Positions 8,664-17,511 are shown, numbered from the stretch's first letter. The stretch is 64,000 bases of DNA from Marinomonas communis (GCF_004363305.1 NZ_SNZA01000001.1:212902-276901); one strand, 5' to 3'. Notes: generated by a model not told the origin, from the sequence alone. Made by a program: numbers and translations.

Positions 8664-8964
8664 CAGACATGCATAAGTGGGTGTATTTATAACATAGGAT
8701 ATCGCTGATGGTGATGCTCACTTGGTCTTATAAAACTACTGTTTTTGATGCGAGTTATTTTCATGGGTTTTGATAACAATAGGTTATGAGACAAAACGAT
8801 AGATTAAATAAATTCAAGATAATCAGTAAGTTAAGATAAGTGATTTGATTCTTCTCGATAAAACCTCGAAAGCTATGACTCAGTTAGTCGGATTGGGTGA
8901 GTTGTATTTTGGATACGTAAAGTGTAAACAAAACGTTTGCCTCTAGCTTGATAAGAAGAACAGA
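8664..8964. other. 301-nt intergenic region between the GntR and gate-protein genes
   Basis: AT-rich and without a credible coding frame. It must hold the divergent promoters of the GntR gene and of the membrane protein. I see no palindrome long enough to propose as the operator with confidence. The membrane-protein ATG is preceded by AAGAAG as a modest ribosome binding site. Confidence 0.6.
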
Positions 8965-9897
8965 ATGGACTTTATCGAAAACATCCAAAACTCCGGCAGG
9001 CTTGCCATTGACCTTGTTTTATATTTGATGCTTCCCATTACCGTCGTGATGGGGGGACTTATGAAGGTGATCGAAAACAAAAGGATATTGGCTTGGTTAT
9101 CCGTCAAACTGTCCGCTGTTACTCATACTTTTGGGGCATCTGGCTTGAGTGTGATCGCCTCCACCAAAATGCTATTTGTGAGCTCTGTTGCGCCTTTTCC
9201 AACGTTGGCAAAAATTGATTTGATGGAGCAAGATCAGCGCAAGTTGGCTGCGTCCATGGCTTTAGTCCTGACTTTAACCCAAGGCAACATTTCCTTTCCG
9301 ATGATTGCTTACGGCGTCAATATTTGGGTGCTATTGGCCTCTTCAATTATCGGTGGCGTCCTCGCTTCGGCTTTTACCTACTATGTTTTAATGCGTAATC
9401 AATCCGCCTACGCAAACGGCACAGAAGCCATCGAAGAAGGCCCTAAGGTTAAAAAAACCATCGTGCAATCTCTGTCTGATGGGGGCATGGAAGGTATGAA
9501 AATCGCCATCAACATGATCCCAATGTTGATCATCACGATTTTTATTCTAACCATTCTAAAAGATTTGCATGTTATCGACGTGCTAACTAAGTGGCTGGAG
9601 CCGATCTTTAGTTCGCTAGGTTTGCCAGGTGCTGCGGTACTGCCAATTATTACTAAATACATCGCTGGCGGAACGGCCTATTTAGGGGTGATTATTGATC
9701 AGGTGGAGCAGGGCACACTGACAGCAAGGGATCTGAATATTATTGTCGGTTTGGCCAGTAACCCTGTGGATTTAGTGGGTTTAGCATTATTTTCAGCCAT
9801 CGGTCCTCGTATCGGTAAAATCTTCCGTTATGCGCTGATGGGGGCGTTGTTTGGGCTGTTGGTTCGAGCTGTGATCCACATCGTTTGGTTTATCTAA
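8965..9897 (+). CDS. Nucleoside-recognition (Gate) domain membrane protein
   Basis: A 310-residue membrane protein with about eight hydrophobic segments and two copies of the Gate/nucleoside-recognition fold: one around residues 20-130 and one around 175-300 (the latter with GLPGAAVLPIITKYIAGGTAYLG-type glycine-rich helices). Related proteins include YjiG and SpmB and the pore halves of nucleoside transporters. The family is generally assumed to transport small metabolites, but cargo is mostly unproven. It is monocistronic and faces a GntR regulator, so it is likely induced by its own substrate. Confidence 0.78.
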   Translation: MDFIENIQNSGRLAIDLVLYLMLPITVVMGGLMKVIENKRILAWLSVKLSAVTHTFGASGLSVIASTKMLFVSSVAPFPTLAKIDLMEQDQRKLAASMALVLTLTQGNISFPMIAYGVNIWVLLASSIIGGVLASAFTYYVLMRNQSAYANGTEAIEEGPKVKKTIVQSLSDGGMEGMKIAINMIPMLIITIFILTILKDLHVIDVLTKWLEPIFSSLGLPGAAVLPIITKYIAGGTAYLGVIIDQVEQGTLTARDLNIIVGLASNPVDLVGLALFSAIGPRIGKIFRYALMGALFGLLVRAVIHIVWFI

Positions 9898-9973
9898 CGT
9901 TTCAAGGTTTCTTAGATATAAGATTTTATGATAGGCCTGATTTTACTTGGTGATTGGTCTTATAACTGAGTAT

Positions 9974-10025
9974 CCATCATGATGGCCTCATCGAAACGCA
10001 CCGTATGGGACGGTGCTAGATGAGG
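9974..10025 (+). promoter_or_regulatory. Palindrome plus hairpin covering the SRPBCC ribosome binding site
   Basis: A perfect 12-bp palindrome (CCATCATGATGG, 9974-9985) is followed at once by a two-part hairpin. The outer stem pairs CCTCATC (9986-9992) with GATGAGG (10019-10025); the inner stem pairs GCACCGT (9998-10004) with ACGGTGC (10010-10016) around loop ATGGG. The only Shine-Dalgarno of the next gene, GAGG at 10022-10025, is the 3' arm of the outer stem, so folding would hide it. This is a candidate cis-acting translational switch such as a thermometer or ligand-responsive leader. Confidence 0.55.
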
Positions 10026-10032
10026 ATTTAAC

Positions 10033-10542
10033 ATGAGCGATATTATTTGGCCGAAAGGCTTTGTACCAGGTTTTACAGACAACTACTGTTCAAATGAGGT
10101 GATTGTGGCGGGATTGAGTGCAGCAGAAGTATGGCCATTGCTAGCTCAACCAGAGCAATGGCCGAGCTATTACGAAAATTCAGCAAATCCTCGCTTTTAT
10201 GACGATAAAGGACCTGAACTTTCTAAGGGCGTGCGTTTTTACTTCGAGACATTTGGTTTTCCTGTGGAATCTCAGTGTGTTGAATACATCGCACCGATCG
10301 AAGGCGAAGCAGGGCGAGTGGCTTGGCATGGTTGGGCTGGCGAAGGTGAGACTCGTTTGGATGTGCACCACGCATGGTTGGTCGAAGATTTATCGGGTGG
10401 CCGTGTACGCATTCTGACTCAAGAAACTCAAGTCGGTGAGCCTGCCAAAGAGCTTGCGAAGACGGTTCCTAATCCCATGATTAATGGTCATCAGGCTTGG
10501 TTAGATGGCTTGGTTGCGGCGGCAAAAGCCCGTAAAGGCTAG
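10033..10542 (+). CDS. SRPBCC (START/polyketide-cyclase fold) protein
   Basis: A 169-residue soluble protein of the SRPBCC superfamily: the usual start in which a protein enters a ligand-binding helix-grip fold is visible (VIVAGLSAAEVWPLLAQPEQWPSYYENSANPRF). These proteins bind hydrophobic ligands or act as cyclases/hydratases; no catalytic residues can be named here. It ends before a good intrinsic terminator, so it is probably monocistronic. Its ribosome binding site lies in a hairpin, suggesting post-transcriptional control. The function is otherwise unknown. Confidence 0.8.
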   Translation: MSDIIWPKGFVPGFTDNYCSNEVIVAGLSAAEVWPLLAQPEQWPSYYENSANPRFYDDKGPELSKGVRFYFETFGFPVESQCVEYIAPIEGEAGRVAWHGWAGEGETRLDVHHAWLVEDLSGGRVRILTQETQVGEPAKELAKTVPNPMINGHQAWLDGLVAAAKARKG

Positions 10543-10565
10543 GTTTATATTGCTATAAGCATTGC

Positions 10566-10599
10566 AAAGGCTGTACTTATCTTGAGTACGGCCTTTTTT
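10566..10599 (+). terminator. Intrinsic terminator after the SRPBCC gene
   Basis: An 11-12 bp stem (AAAGGCTGTACT with AGTACGGCCTTT, one T-G wobble, loop TATCTTG) runs into a T tract. It ends the SRPBCC transcript 55 nt before the LysR start at 10654, and shows that the longer LysR reading frame from 10582, which begins inside it, is not used. Confidence 0.85.
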
Positions 10600-10653
10600 A
10601 TTGGCCTTAAATTATGGCTTAATCTCATTATCTTAACGCTTCACGACAAGACG

Positions 10654-11586
10654 ATGGCGAACTTAAAACATCTAGATCTGAATTTATTAAGAGTTTTTGA
10701 CATTCTGATGGACGAGCGCAATGTGTCTCGTGCGGCAGAGCGTTTGTCGGTTAGTCAGCCTGCTGTGAGTGGTATGTTGACTCGGTTGAGAGATAGCTTG
10801 GACGATCCACTCTTTATTCGTGGTCAACATGGCATGATTCCTACGGAGCGCGCCTTGGAGCTTGCCGATCCCATCAAAAAAGTATTGCAAGACATAGATC
10901 AGATCGTCACACCTGTTGAGTTCATTCCACAAGAAGCACATTTCACAGTGACCATCGCAGCAACGGATTACGCTTTACAAGTCATACTGACGCCCTTCCT
11001 AAAACAGCTATCGCTGCAGGCACCGCACATCAAGGTCGATGTGCGAATGATTCAAGACAGCACCGTCCAAGAACAAATGGAACGAGGCTTGATCGACTTC
11101 GCTTTGATGACACCTAATACGGCACCACCAATGCTTCGTGCCAAAACATTGTTCCAAGAAGACTATGTTTGCGTAGTACGTCAAGAACACCCAACAGTGC
11201 AGGGTGATGCGATGGATTTAGACACCTTTTGCCGGCTTGATCATGCGCTAGTGTCTTATAGTGGTGGGGCATTTTCTGGGGCGACGGATCAGGCTCTCAA
11301 AACGCTAAACCGACAGCGAAATGTAATGGTATCAATGCCTAGCTTTCTGTCCTTGGCAGAACTGATTCGAAGCACTGACTTTTGCGCAGTGGTCCCGAAA
11401 AGGCTGGCAGAAGGCCAGCCCTTGTTGAAACAAGTGGCATTGCCATTTCAAGTGGAAGGTTTTACCAAAGTACTGGTTTGGCATGAACGTACCCATCATC
11501 AAGCGGCTTTTAAGTGGCTCAGAGCGCTTATTTATGACACCTGTCAATTGTTGGATATTGCCCCTTTAGCTGCTCAAACCAAGTGA
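10654..11586 (+). CDS. LysR-family regulator (NodD/LeuO-like branch)
   Basis: A 310-residue LysR regulator beginning MANLKHLDLNLLRVF; the DNA-binding helix-turn-helix spans residues 5-65 (VSRAAERLSVSQPAVSGML) and a periplasmic-binding-like effector domain follows. The N-terminal form DLNLLRVFDILMDERNVSRAA is typical of the NodD/LeuO/SyrM branch. I prefer the ATG at 10654 since the in-frame TTG at 10582 lies within the terminator. The 3' end overlaps the convergent alpha/beta hydrolase gene by 59 nt, which is unusually long for tail-to-tail genes here. Its target is not evident. Confidence 0.85.
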   Translation: MANLKHLDLNLLRVFDILMDERNVSRAAERLSVSQPAVSGMLTRLRDSLDDPLFIRGQHGMIPTERALELADPIKKVLQDIDQIVTPVEFIPQEAHFTVTIAATDYALQVILTPFLKQLSLQAPHIKVDVRMIQDSTVQEQMERGLIDFALMTPNTAPPMLRAKTLFQEDYVCVVRQEHPTVQGDAMDLDTFCRLDHALVSYSGGAFSGATDQALKTLNRQRNVMVSMPSFLSLAELIRSTDFCAVVPKRLAEGQPLLKQVALPFQVEGFTKVLVWHERTHHQAAFKWLRALIYDTCQLLDIAPLAAQTK

Positions 11587-12415
11587 GTGCGTCGTCCCAC
11601 ATCGGGGAGGCGTGTTCTCTAAAGTATCCCATATGACCGACTTTGCCTTGGTAATTTTTGGGGTCTAAGTCTTCTCGCTCAATGGTTGCATTCGTATAGG
11701 CTTGTAGAAAAGCATCCCTCGATGCAGGCATGGCCCATAAATCATCGAGCGCATTGACAGCATAGATCGGCGTTGTAACCGCAGCATAACTTTGTTCAAT
11801 CCCTTGCATAGCTGGGTCGTCGAAAAAGTAACGGGGAAATTGGCACCAATGACGCCACTGACGAAATACATCGAGAGGTAGGTCTTCCCCGAGCCCTAAC
11901 ATCTTCCAAGGACAATAACCTTTCCAAAGAGTGAGTGCTGGTAGCAACGTTCGCCACATAATTTGAACTTTGAGTCGCTCTAACTTTGGCATGTATCCAT
12001 GCCAGCCAGCGCTGGTACCAAACACATAGAAGCCGTTGATTAAGTCATGATTTGGCAATAAACCAAGAGCGTGTCCGCCATATGAGTGTCCGACTAAAAA
12101 CAAAGGGACATCTTCTGAATGCATATACGATACGGCCGCTGCCAGATCTTTTTGCCCCCAGTCGAGCAAACTCATTCGAAATCCCTTTAACTGCTCTGGG
12201 CGTGACAGGCCAATGCCACGGTAGTCAAAAGTTAACGTCTCATAACCTTGATCAGCGCAATATTGAGCGAAGCGTCGATAGAAACCTTGTGGAACTGCGG
12301 TGGCCCCCGCGACAATCAACTTCGCTTTAACGGGCTTTTTGGCAGGAAATATAAAACCTTGGAGCGTGTAACTATCCTCTGTTATGAGGCTAATAGATTG
12401 ATTTGTTGCCGACAT
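11528..12415 (-). CDS. Alpha/beta hydrolase (serine type)
   Basis: A 295-residue alpha/beta-hydrolase. The nucleophile elbow is GHSYGG (about residues 109-114), and a late His lies in GKVGHMGYFREH (about residue 263); the acidic member may be D224 or D225 in NALDDLWAMP. Similar proteins are annotated as esterases or lipid hydrolases without defined substrates. It lies downstream of the tetR gene on the same strand, with two identical operator-like palindromes in the 113-nt gap, so it is the likely target of the TetR protein. The last 59 nt overlap the 3' end of the LysR gene. Confidence 0.82.
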   Translation of the reverse strand: MSATNQSISLITEDSYTLQGFIFPAKKPVKAKLIVAGATAVPQGFYRRFAQYCADQGYETLTFDYRGIGLSRPEQLKGFRMSLLDWGQKDLAAAVSYMHSEDVPLFLVGHSYGGHALGLLPNHDLINGFYVFGTSAGWHGYMPKLERLKVQIMWRTLLPALTLWKGYCPWKMLGLGEDLPLDVFRQWRHWCQFPRYFFDDPAMQGIEQSYAAVTTPIYAVNALDDLWAMPASRDAFLQAYTNATIEREDLDPKNYQGKVGHMGYFREHASPMWDDALTWFEQLKGQYPTIDRCHK

Positions 12416-12447
12416 AGGTCCCTCGTTTCGTTGCTAAATTGAACGGT

Positions 12448-12490
12448 TATAACGACTGTTATAGAAATGTAGCCTATAACGACTGTTATA
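12448..12490. promoter_or_regulatory. Paired TetR operators ahead of the hydrolase gene
   Basis: Two identical 16-bp copies of TATAAC-GACT-GTTATA lie at 12448-12463 and 12475-12490, 27 bp apart start to start. Each is a palindrome with a 4-bp centre, the size expected for a TetR dimer. They sit 33-75 nt upstream of the hydrolase ATG, just after the tetR gene, where the hydrolase promoter must be. The pairing with the neighbouring TetR is inferred. Confidence 0.8.
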
Positions 12491-12528
12491 AAAAGAGGGT
12501 GTGACAAATTTTTATGATAAGAAATGAC

Positions 12529-13116
12529 TTAATGCTGGGATATGGCTTGGCGCATTAGCTCGTCTAACAGCTGTTCGATTTCATCTAATGGTTGCAAGCT
12601 ACGGTGGGCGCGGCATAAGGCGACAGAGCCTTCAACCGAGGCAACGGCCAGTGTTGCAATACTATTCGCTTGAGCTTTTTCAGCCCCATGTTTGATGAGC
12701 GACTCAGCGAGTAGAGAGCGCCATTTGGAAAAGACTTCTGAGGCAGCTTCTAAAGTAGCTAAACCGACTTCGTCTGTTGGCTCTTCTGTTGCCACAGCAA
12801 GAACCGGACAGCCTGCTTGGAAATGACTTTGCTTTACTCTTGAACGCCAAAGATCCAGAAAACTGTGTAATCCTGCAATTGGTCCAGCTTCTAGTGCTTG
12901 TTGAAGTAAATGCGCGACATTATCACCAGCATATTGAATCGCCTCAACCGCCACTTGCTGTTTACCACCGGGAAAGTAGTGATAGGTAGAGCCTAAAGGC
13001 ACCTTCGCGTACTTAGCGAGTTCACGAATACTGGTCGCATCAAGTCCTCGGCGGCTGATCATATCCGCAGCGGAGGAGACTAAACGTTGGCGTGTTTCTG
13101 GCTTATTGTTGCTCAT
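12529..13116 (-). CDS. TetR/AcrR-family repressor (LmrA/YxaF-like)
   Basis: A 195-residue regulator with a TetR helix-turn-helix at residues 10-55 (TSIRELAKYAKVPLGSTYHYFPGGK) and a helical C-terminal ligand/dimer domain containing GCPVLAVATEE, the feature seen in the LmrA/YxaF group. That group represses drug or lipophilic-compound stress genes. It is followed on the same strand by the hydrolase, with two matching operator candidates between them. I see no third copy of the operator upstream of tetR itself, so autoregulation is not supported by the sequence. Confidence 0.85.
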   Translation of the reverse strand: MSNNKPETRQRLVSSAADMISRRGLDATSIRELAKYAKVPLGSTYHYFPGGKQQVAVEAIQYAGDNVAHLLQQALEAGPIAGLHSFLDLWRSRVKQSHFQAGCPVLAVATEEPTDEVGLATLEAASEVFSKWRSLLAESLIKHGAEKAQANSIATLAVASVEGSVALCRAHRSLQPLDEIEQLLDELMRQAISQH

Positions 13117-13190
13117 TGGCGAGTCTCTAAAACAAACTGATTAAAGCCTACCAAATGACAACATATTTGTCTGAGCCTTTTTAAGTTTGT

Positions 13191-13808
13191 TTATAACGGC
13201 CCCATCAGCATCAAAGAACTTAGTGTCAGCATAAACACTGCGATGATGGCGTCCAGTACACGCCACGCATTTGGGTTGTTAAATACGGGGATTAGAAGTT
13301 GTGATCCATAGCCTAGAGACATAAACCAAGCCACGCTGGCTAGGCAGGCACCGATGCCAAATGCCAGTTGCCCCAGTCCTGGATAATGGGTGGAAATACT
13401 GCCCAGTAAAACCATGGTATCAAGGTACACATGGGGGTTTAGGAAGGTAAACGCCAAGCAGGTTAGCACCGCTTTTTTCAAAGAATTATGGTTGGCCGCG
13501 TCGTCGGCATTGAGAGCACCGGCACCCGACCAAGCACGCTTAGCGGCTTGTAAACCATAAAACGCAAGGAATGCAGCCCCACCAAATTGCAGCACTTGCA
13601 TCAGTTCAGGCCACTCTTTAACCAGTAAACCAATGCCTGCTACGCCCAGTGTGATCAGTAAAATATCGCTTAGGGAAGTAATCGCGACAATGATGCCAAT
13701 GTGGTTGCGCATCAAGCCTTGCCTAAGAACAAAAGCGTTTTGAGAGCCGATGGCGATGATAAGTCCCGCGCCTGTAGTAAAACCTGCAATTAAAGCTGTC
13801 AGTAACAT
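13191..13808 (-). CDS. argO: LysE/ArgO-family basic amino-acid exporter
   Basis: A 205-residue membrane protein with about six hydrophobic segments. The opening GAGLIIAIGSQNAFVLRQGL is the hallmark of ArgO/LysE exporters, and the conserved FLNPHVYLDTMVLLGSI lies near residue 125. These export L-arginine or L-lysine to prevent toxic accumulation. It diverges from an ArgP/LysG-type LysR regulator with a 117-nt shared region, which is the standard arrangement for this exporter and strongly supports the call. Whether arginine or lysine is the main cargo cannot be decided. Confidence 0.88.
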   Translation of the reverse strand: MLLTALIAGFTTGAGLIIAIGSQNAFVLRQGLMRNHIGIIVAITSLSDILLITLGVAGIGLLVKEWPELMQVLQFGGAAFLAFYGLQAAKRAWSGAGALNADDAANHNSLKKAVLTCLAFTFLNPHVYLDTMVLLGSISTHYPGLGQLAFGIGACLASVAWFMSLGYGSQLLIPVFNNPNAWRVLDAIIAVFMLTLSSLMLMGPL

Positions 13809-13925
13809 TTGATAATCCAGTGAATGGTTAGAGATTGAATGGGCCCATGATCTGAGAAAACTGAAAGTTAGTAAAATTAATAATTCTATGTATAGTTAAG
13901 AAAAACTTATCTGAAGGCTATTCTC

Positions 13926-14828
13926 ATGAGCTTAATACATCCCCAACTAGCGGCGTTCGCAGCAGTGATTGAAGAAGCGAGTTTTGATGGGGCGGCGCAA
14001 CGTTTATCAGTGACGCCATCGGCCATTTCACAACGTGTCAAAGCATTAGAAGACCGTTTAGGGCAGGTGCTCATCGTTCGACAATTACCGTGTCGGCCGA
14101 CAGAAGCAGGGGAGAAATTACTGCGAAAAGTGAAGCCCATGCTGGCATTAGAAGCGGAAGCCTACGAAGACTTTGAGCTTGAACAGCCCAACGCAGTGAA
14201 TCGACGACTGGCCATCGCAGTCAATGATGATTCGTTAGAAACTTGGGTATTACCAGCACTGGCCACCTTAAATCAGGAGTTTGGTTACTTATTTGATGTC
14301 ATCGTAGATGATCAAGACCACTCACTCAGCTTATTGCGAAATGGCAGTGCAGTAGGCGCTGTAACATCCGAAACCAAAGCAATTCAAGGATGCGATATCC
14401 ATGCACTAGGCACCATGCGTTATCACGCCATTGCATCCCCTGAATTTAAGCAGCGCTTCTTTTCCGAAGGCTTAAACCTTGAGAGTTTAACCAAGGCGCC
14501 AATGTTGGTGTTTAGCCGTAAAGATGAGCTACAAAATCGCTTTATTCATCAGGTAGTGGGGCATGATTTGTACCCACCAACGCACTACATCCCCACCTCA
14601 ACAGGCTTTGTTGAAGCCGCTTCGCTGCATCTTGGTTGGTGTATGGTGCCTGAATGTATGATTCAGCAGGCGCTAGCCGATGGCAAAGTAGTTTTGATCC
14701 ATCCAAGTGTCACGATTGATGTGCCACTGTACTGGCAACATGCTTCTATCCGTTCAACCACACTTCAAAACCTAACCAAAGTCTTTGTAAATCAAGCTCA
14801 GGCGAAATTGGCATTTGTAGAACCCTAA
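13926..14828 (+). CDS. argP: ArgP/LysG-type LysR regulator
   Basis: A 300-residue LysR protein opening with HPQLAAFAAVIEEASFDGAAQRLSVTPSAISQRVKALE split over residues 5-42; this is the typical ArgP/IciA/LysG DNA-binding domain, and QLPCRPTEAGEKLLR follows as in the family. ArgP activates argO when arginine is bound and is trapped by lysine. It diverges from the exporter gene at 13191-13808. No special operator is visible in the gap beyond AT-rich sequence. Confidence is high because regulator family and target agree. Confidence 0.88.
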   Translation: MSLIHPQLAAFAAVIEEASFDGAAQRLSVTPSAISQRVKALEDRLGQVLIVRQLPCRPTEAGEKLLRKVKPMLALEAEAYEDFELEQPNAVNRRLAIAVNDDSLETWVLPALATLNQEFGYLFDVIVDDQDHSLSLLRNGSAVGAVTSETKAIQGCDIHALGTMRYHAIASPEFKQRFFSEGLNLESLTKAPMLVFSRKDELQNRFIHQVVGHDLYPPTHYIPTSTGFVEAASLHLGWCMVPECMIQQALADGKVVLIHPSVTIDVPLYWQHASIRSTTLQNLTKVFVNQAQAKLAFVEP

Positions 14829-14844
14829 TGACAGAAGAAAGGCG

Positions 14845-15720
14845 TTAGTCTAAGTCTTGATAATAATCTTCAATTGTTTGTATTAGCTCTGCGATGGCGG
14901 TGTTGTGCTGTTGGCTCCTTGGGTAAACTAAGCCGACTTCCCGAAAAAAGGTTTGTTTGCCAAGGGGCAATTCGGTGATGGAGGATTGCCAAGGTGAAAA
15001 ATCAAACGCTTTTGGGATTAAGGCCACGCCAGCCCCCGCAGCGACTAATCCAATCAAGGCTTCAAGTTCATCGGCTTCACACTTCTCATCTACATCAACC
15101 GCCGCACGTTGAAGAAATCGGTCGACTTGTCGTCCACCGAATGAGGTTCGGTCGTAACGAATAAAAGGTTTGGTGATGAGTGCTTCACGCCAGTCTAGGC
15201 AATCCCAATCCTTAGGGGTGACACAAACATAAGGCTCACTGACCAAAGGACGCCAGATCAAATCCGCATGCAATGGAAAGGGTGGCATGATAGTCACAGC
15301 CAAGCTTAGCTCGCTGCTGTCCACTTGATCCACAAGATTGATCGAAACCCCTGGCAGGATCTTAATGCGCACATTGGGTTGCGATTGAAAGTATTGCTGT
15401 AAAATATGCGGCAGCGCATGCCTTTGCGCAGAGGAGATGGCGCCGATTTTTAAGGTTAACGCGTTAACAGTCGTTTCAGTGGAAGTACCTAAACTGTTAT
15501 AGCGATCGATGATGTCTTTGGCTTGATCGAGAATCTGGCGACCGGTGCTATTCAACTCAGCACTACGTCCGACCTTATCAAACAGTTTTAATCCAAGCTC
15601 TTGTTCTAGTCGCTGCATCTGAGCGCTGACCGCAGCTTGAGTTAGGCCAATTTTATTACCAGCGGCAGCGAAAGTGCCTTCTTTTGCCACGACAAGAAGC
15701 GTTTTCAATTCTCGAATCAT
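14845..15720 (-). CDS. LysR-family regulator
   Basis: A 291-residue LysR protein: MIRELKTLLVVAKEGTFAAAG opens the winged helix, which ends about residue 60, and an effector domain with a typical late glycine-rich segment (LVAAGAGVALIPKAF) follows. It diverges from a VOC protein gene across 128 nt, so it probably controls that gene and itself. Its stop lies 16 nt from the convergent argP stop. The ligand is unknown. Confidence 0.85.
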   Translation of the reverse strand: MIRELKTLLVVAKEGTFAAAGNKIGLTQAAVSAQMQRLEQELGLKLFDKVGRSAELNSTGRQILDQAKDIIDRYNSLGTSTETTVNALTLKIGAISSAQRHALPHILQQYFQSQPNVRIKILPGVSINLVDQVDSSELSLAVTIMPPFPLHADLIWRPLVSEPYVCVTPKDWDCLDWREALITKPFIRYDRTSFGGRQVDRFLQRAAVDVDEKCEADELEALIGLVAAGAGVALIPKAFDFSPWQSSITELPLGKQTFFREVGLVYPRSQQHNTAIAELIQTIEDYYQDLD

Positions 15721-15848
15721 TCATAAAATTCCTTTATGTTTCTGTAAAAAATATATTGATTTTTTTACTGCATTTCCAGCATTAGAATGAATTCACAACA
15801 AAATAAAACGTTGTTTTAACGTTAGCTAGCCAACAAAAGGAAGCCAAA

Positions 15849-16274
15849 ATGAGCCTACAACCATTTCACCTAGCCATCCCTGTTTACGATGTACCTTTAG
15901 CCCGCGCTTTTTACCGTGATGTCTTTGGTCTTGAGGAAGGGCGTTCAGCGGAAGCTTGGGTCGATTTTAACTTTTTCGGCCATCAGCTAGTGATTCATAG
16001 CCATCCAAAAACACCTTCTCAAGAAAATGCCACGACCAACCCAGTGGATGGTCACGATGTGCCAGTCCCGCATTTTGGTGTCGTATTGGAATGGCAACAA
16101 TGGGAAGATTTAGCCGAGCGCTTAAAATCATTCGATACCCAATTCGTCATCGAGCCTTACATCCGCTTTAAAGGCCAAGTTGGCGAACAGGCGACTATGT
16201 TCTTGCTCGATCCATGTGGCAACGCGTTAGAATTCAAAGCCTTTAAAGATATGGGTCAACTGTTTGCTAAGTAG
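15849..16274 (+). CDS. VOC-superfamily (glyoxalase/dioxygenase fold) protein
   Basis: A 141-residue protein with two beta-alpha-beta-beta-beta modules. Metal-ligand candidates are H7 in [11 protein letters not shown], the His of PHFGVVLEW (about residue 77) and a late Glu in NALEFKAF (about residue 129). Members include glyoxalase I, extradiol dioxygenases and antibiotic-binding proteins, so the reaction is open. It is monocistronic with its own terminator and faces a LysR gene, suggesting substrate-induced detoxification or ring-cleavage chemistry. A ribosome binding site AAAGGAAG precedes the ATG. Confidence 0.82.
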   Translation: MSLQPFHLAIPVYDVPLARAFYRDVFGLEEGRSAEAWVDFNFFGHQLVIHSHPKTPSQENATTNPVDGHDVPVPHFGVVLEWQQWEDLAERLKSFDTQFVIEPYIRFKGQVGEQATMFLLDPCGNALEFKAFKDMGQLFAK

Positions 16275-16290
16275 TGGTTAGTTGATAAAT

Positions 16291-16327
16291 AAAACGCACC
16301 TTGAGTGGTCTCAATGTGCGTTTTTTT
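16291..16327 (+). terminator. Intrinsic terminator after the VOC gene
   Basis: AAAACGCAC and GTGCGTTTT arms, extended by TTGAG/CTCAA with single-base bulges, form a long hairpin followed by a run of seven T. It separates the VOC gene from dinB. Confidence 0.85.
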
Positions 16328-16392
16328 GTTTTTAGGGGGCTAAGGTAGAGTCAAAAGTTCTGCTGGACAGCCCACGATGAGATATGTCTTAA

Positions 16393-16412
16393 TACTGTTT
16401 ATTTAAACAGTA
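16393..16412. promoter_or_regulatory. LexA (SOS) box of dinB
   Basis: CTGT-TTATTTAA-ACAG at 16395-16410 matches the gamma-proteobacterial LexA consensus CTGT-N8-ACAG perfectly and extends to TACTG...CAGTA arms. It ends only 12 nt before the dinB ATG, so bound LexA would cover the transcription start. Confidence 0.93.
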
Positions 16413-16422
16413 TCGTGTTTCC

Positions 16423-17508
16423 ATGCAGAATCCTTCTAACTACCAAAAAAAGATTATCCATATTGATATGGATGCCTTCTTTGCGTCGGTAGAAATGCGT
16501 GATTTCCCTCAGTATCGCCATATTCCGTTGGCAGTTGGGGGGAATGAAAAGCAGCGTGGGGTTATTAGTACTTGCAACTACGAAGCACGTAAATACGGTG
16601 TTCGTTCGGCTATGTCGACGGCGATTGCGAAGAAGCTGTGTCCACATTTAACGGTGATTCCGGGTAGGATGCAGGTTTACAAAGATACCTCAGCTAAAAT
16701 TCGGGCGATCTTTGCTCGCTATACGGATTTGATCGAGCCGTTATCTTTGGACGAAGCTTATTTAGATGTCACACACTGCCAGCAACATCATGGTTCAGCG
16801 ACCCTTATTGCTGAGGCCATACGAGATGAGATCCGAACAGAATTAAATCTAACAGCCTCAGCGGGCGTCGCCCCGATCAAGTTCTTGGCCAAAATTGCCT
16901 CTGATATGAATAAACCTGATGGGCAATTTGTGATTACGCCTAATCAAGTGCAATCTGTGATTGACCAGTTGCCACTTGGCAAAATCCCAGGTGTCGGTAA
17001 AGTCAGCCTTGAGAAGCTTAATCATGCTGGGTTTTATGTCTGTTCCGATATTCGTAATGCCGATTACTTAGCGCTCGTAAGGCGCTTTGGGCGATTAGGT
17101 GATTCTCTTTGGAATAGAAGTCATGGGATTGATCCGCGAGAAGTCACACCCCATCGTCAACGCAAATCTGTTGGTGTTGAAAGAACCTTTGCCACCAATA
17201 TATCAAGTTATGATGAGTGTTGGCAGGTGATCGAGCAGCGCTTATACCCTGAGTTACAGCAGCGCCTTGGACGTCATACTAAAGATAAAAGCATCACTAA
17301 GCAGGGTATTAAAGTTAAGTTTGCGGATTTCCAGCTTACAACTATTGAGCATGTTCACCAGAAGTTGGATCTTGATTACTTCAGAGATTTATTAGAGCAG
17401 GTTCTAAAACGCCAGAATGGACGTGAAATCCGCCTATTAGGCTTAAGTGTCATGCTAAAATCCGAAGAAGAAGCTCGACAGCTTCACTTGGATTTTGCTG
17501 AGTCATGA
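16423..17508 (+). CDS. dinB: DNA polymerase IV (translesion, Y family)
   Basis: A 361-residue Y-family polymerase. Catalytic carboxylates are visible in [13 protein letters not shown] (residues 12-24) and in [11 protein letters not shown] (about residue 108); helix-hairpin-helix [10 protein letters not shown] follows near residue 187 and the little-finger domain fills the C-terminus. Length is slightly above E. coli Pol IV (351). A perfect LexA box lies right upstream, so it is SOS-induced. No Shine-Dalgarno is seen before the ATG and the leader must be very short. The C-terminus lacks an obvious beta-clamp motif of the usual QLxLxF form but ends near ARQLHLDF, which could serve as one. Confidence 0.95.
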   Translation: MQNPSNYQKKIIHIDMDAFFASVEMRDFPQYRHIPLAVGGNEKQRGVISTCNYEARKYGVRSAMSTAIAKKLCPHLTVIPGRMQVYKDTSAKIRAIFARYTDLIEPLSLDEAYLDVTHCQQHHGSATLIAEAIRDEIRTELNLTASAGVAPIKFLAKIASDMNKPDGQFVITPNQVQSVIDQLPLGKIPGVGKVSLEKLNHAGFYVCSDIRNADYLALVRRFGRLGDSLWNRSHGIDPREVTPHRQRKSVGVERTFATNISSYDECWQVIEQRLYPELQQRLGRHTKDKSITKQGIKVKFADFQLTTIEHVHQKLDLDYFRDLLEQVLKRQNGREIRLLGLSVMLKSEEEARQLHLDFAES

Positions 17509-17511
17509 TGT

